The notes under the pieces: generated by a model
What the model saw: the letters and a program-made list of their open reading frames with translations, nothing else
Databases searched by the model: none
Told to the model about the DNA's origin: nothing
NCBI RefSeq assembly: GCF_000425885.1
Contig: NZ_AUEH01000026.1
Coordinates: 1 to 39,908 of the forward strand
Source: Schleiferilactobacillus harbinensis DSM 16991
GTDB lineage: Bacteria; Bacillota; Bacilli; Lactobacillales; Lactobacillaceae
Direction: 5' to 3'
DNA length: 39,908 nucleotides
Translations under genes and position numbers: made by a program
In this document: positions 39,615 through 39,908 of the stretch, piece after piece
How positions within the stretch are numbered: position 1 is the stretch's first letter
How the letters are laid out: the number at the start of each line of letters is the position of its first letter

Positions 39615-39908
39615 ATGGGCCGGACGATGGATACCATTCGCACTCAATGTTTAAAGCAACTCGACAAGCATTCGCGGGAATATAAAGTACTGAAATCACT
39701 ATGGCGCCTATTCCACAAGGCCAACCCTGACGCACAAAAGAGCCGCTACCTCTTCGGCCTGAATGAGTACTCGACCGAACAGAACGCTATTGATATTGGA
39801 ACCGATACGTTTCCGGCCTTCAAAACAGCTTATGAAACCTACATCGATCTCCACGATGCTTTGATGGGGCGTCACGCTGATGAACTCAAGAATATCATCA
39901 CTAACTAT
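39615..39908 (+). pseudogene. ISL3-family transposase, 5'-truncated and running off the window
   Basis: The frame from 39615 to the end of the window encodes MGRTMDTIRTQCLKQLDKHS, then KSLWRLFHKAN and YLFGLNEYSTEQNAIDIG, matching the middle of the DDE domain of ISL3-family transposases. The zinc-binding and helix-turn-helix N-terminal half is missing. It abuts the 5' end of the small membrane-protein gene directly, with no visible terminal repeat, so it is a remnant on this side. Its 3' part continues beyond position 39908. Confidence 0.8.

Noticed and set aside
1-39908. CRISPR array, tRNA or rRNA genes, prophage or integrase
   Set aside because: No evenly spaced repeat array, no cloverleaf or rRNA-like stretch, and no phage structural or integrase motifs were seen.

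Overview
The window looks like chromosomal DNA of a fairly GC-rich lactobacillus. The basis is moderate GC, strong AGGAGG-type ribosome sites with frequent TTG/GTG starts, Rgg-type regulators, Hol-Tox type I toxin modules, a YjdF gene behind a structured leader, a YkpA-type ABC-F protein, and IS200/IS605, IS110 and ISL3 elements. No rRNA, tRNA, CRISPR array, prophage or replication origin was recognised. All names come from motif reading, not from searches.

Layout. 1-1.6 kb: an IS200/IS605-type tnpB element. 1.6-7.6 kb: two closely similar ABC exporter genes flanking an Rgg-like regulator. The second copy is dead: an IS110 element splits it and a 5-bp tandem duplication shifts its frame. 7.5-9.3 kb: recQ. 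9.4-11.3 kb: a 46-codon leader ORF, an intrinsic terminator and an ABC-F gene, the layout of attenuation. 11.3-11.6 kb and 15.9-16.25 kb: two copies of a very small type I toxin-antitoxin module, with toxins of 27 and 26 codons. Between them lie a YkpA-like ABC-F gene and a second Rgg-like regulator divergent from an S41-type peptidase gene. 16.3-17.8 kb: arsC, a small membrane protein, and a probable yjdF riboswitch with yjdF. 17.9-24 kb: an APC permease with a class-I glutamine amidotransferase-like hydrolase, a large membrane protein with a serine hydrolase, and a secreted three-repeat protein.

24.1-37.3 kb is the most coherent system: a minus-strand locus for uptake and cleavage of a uronic-acid glycan. 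In order of transcription it has a promoter with LacI-type palindrome and cre-like box, a solute-binding lipoprotein, two LplB/YtcP-type permeases, a YesL/DUF624 membrane protein, a metallophosphoesterase, a LacI regulator, a heparinase II/III-like lyase, a GH88 unsaturated glucuronyl hydrolase, a terminator, a second IS200/IS605-type tnpB element, and a second heparinase II/III-like lyase. The lyases and the hydrolase lack signal peptides. The implied scheme is import of oligosaccharides by the ABC transporter, lyase cleavage to unsaturated disaccharides inside the cell, and hydrolysis by the GH88 enzyme. No transporter ATPase gene and no downstream uronate metabolism are present here. The first permease has a one-base frameshift and the last lyase has its 5' end remodelled by the tnpB element, so the system may be decaying in this strain, unless the frameshift is a sequencing error.

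37.5-39.9 kb: a CoA-disulfide reductase/rhodanese fusion, a small two-TM protein, and a 5'-truncated ISL3-type transposase that runs off the end of the window.
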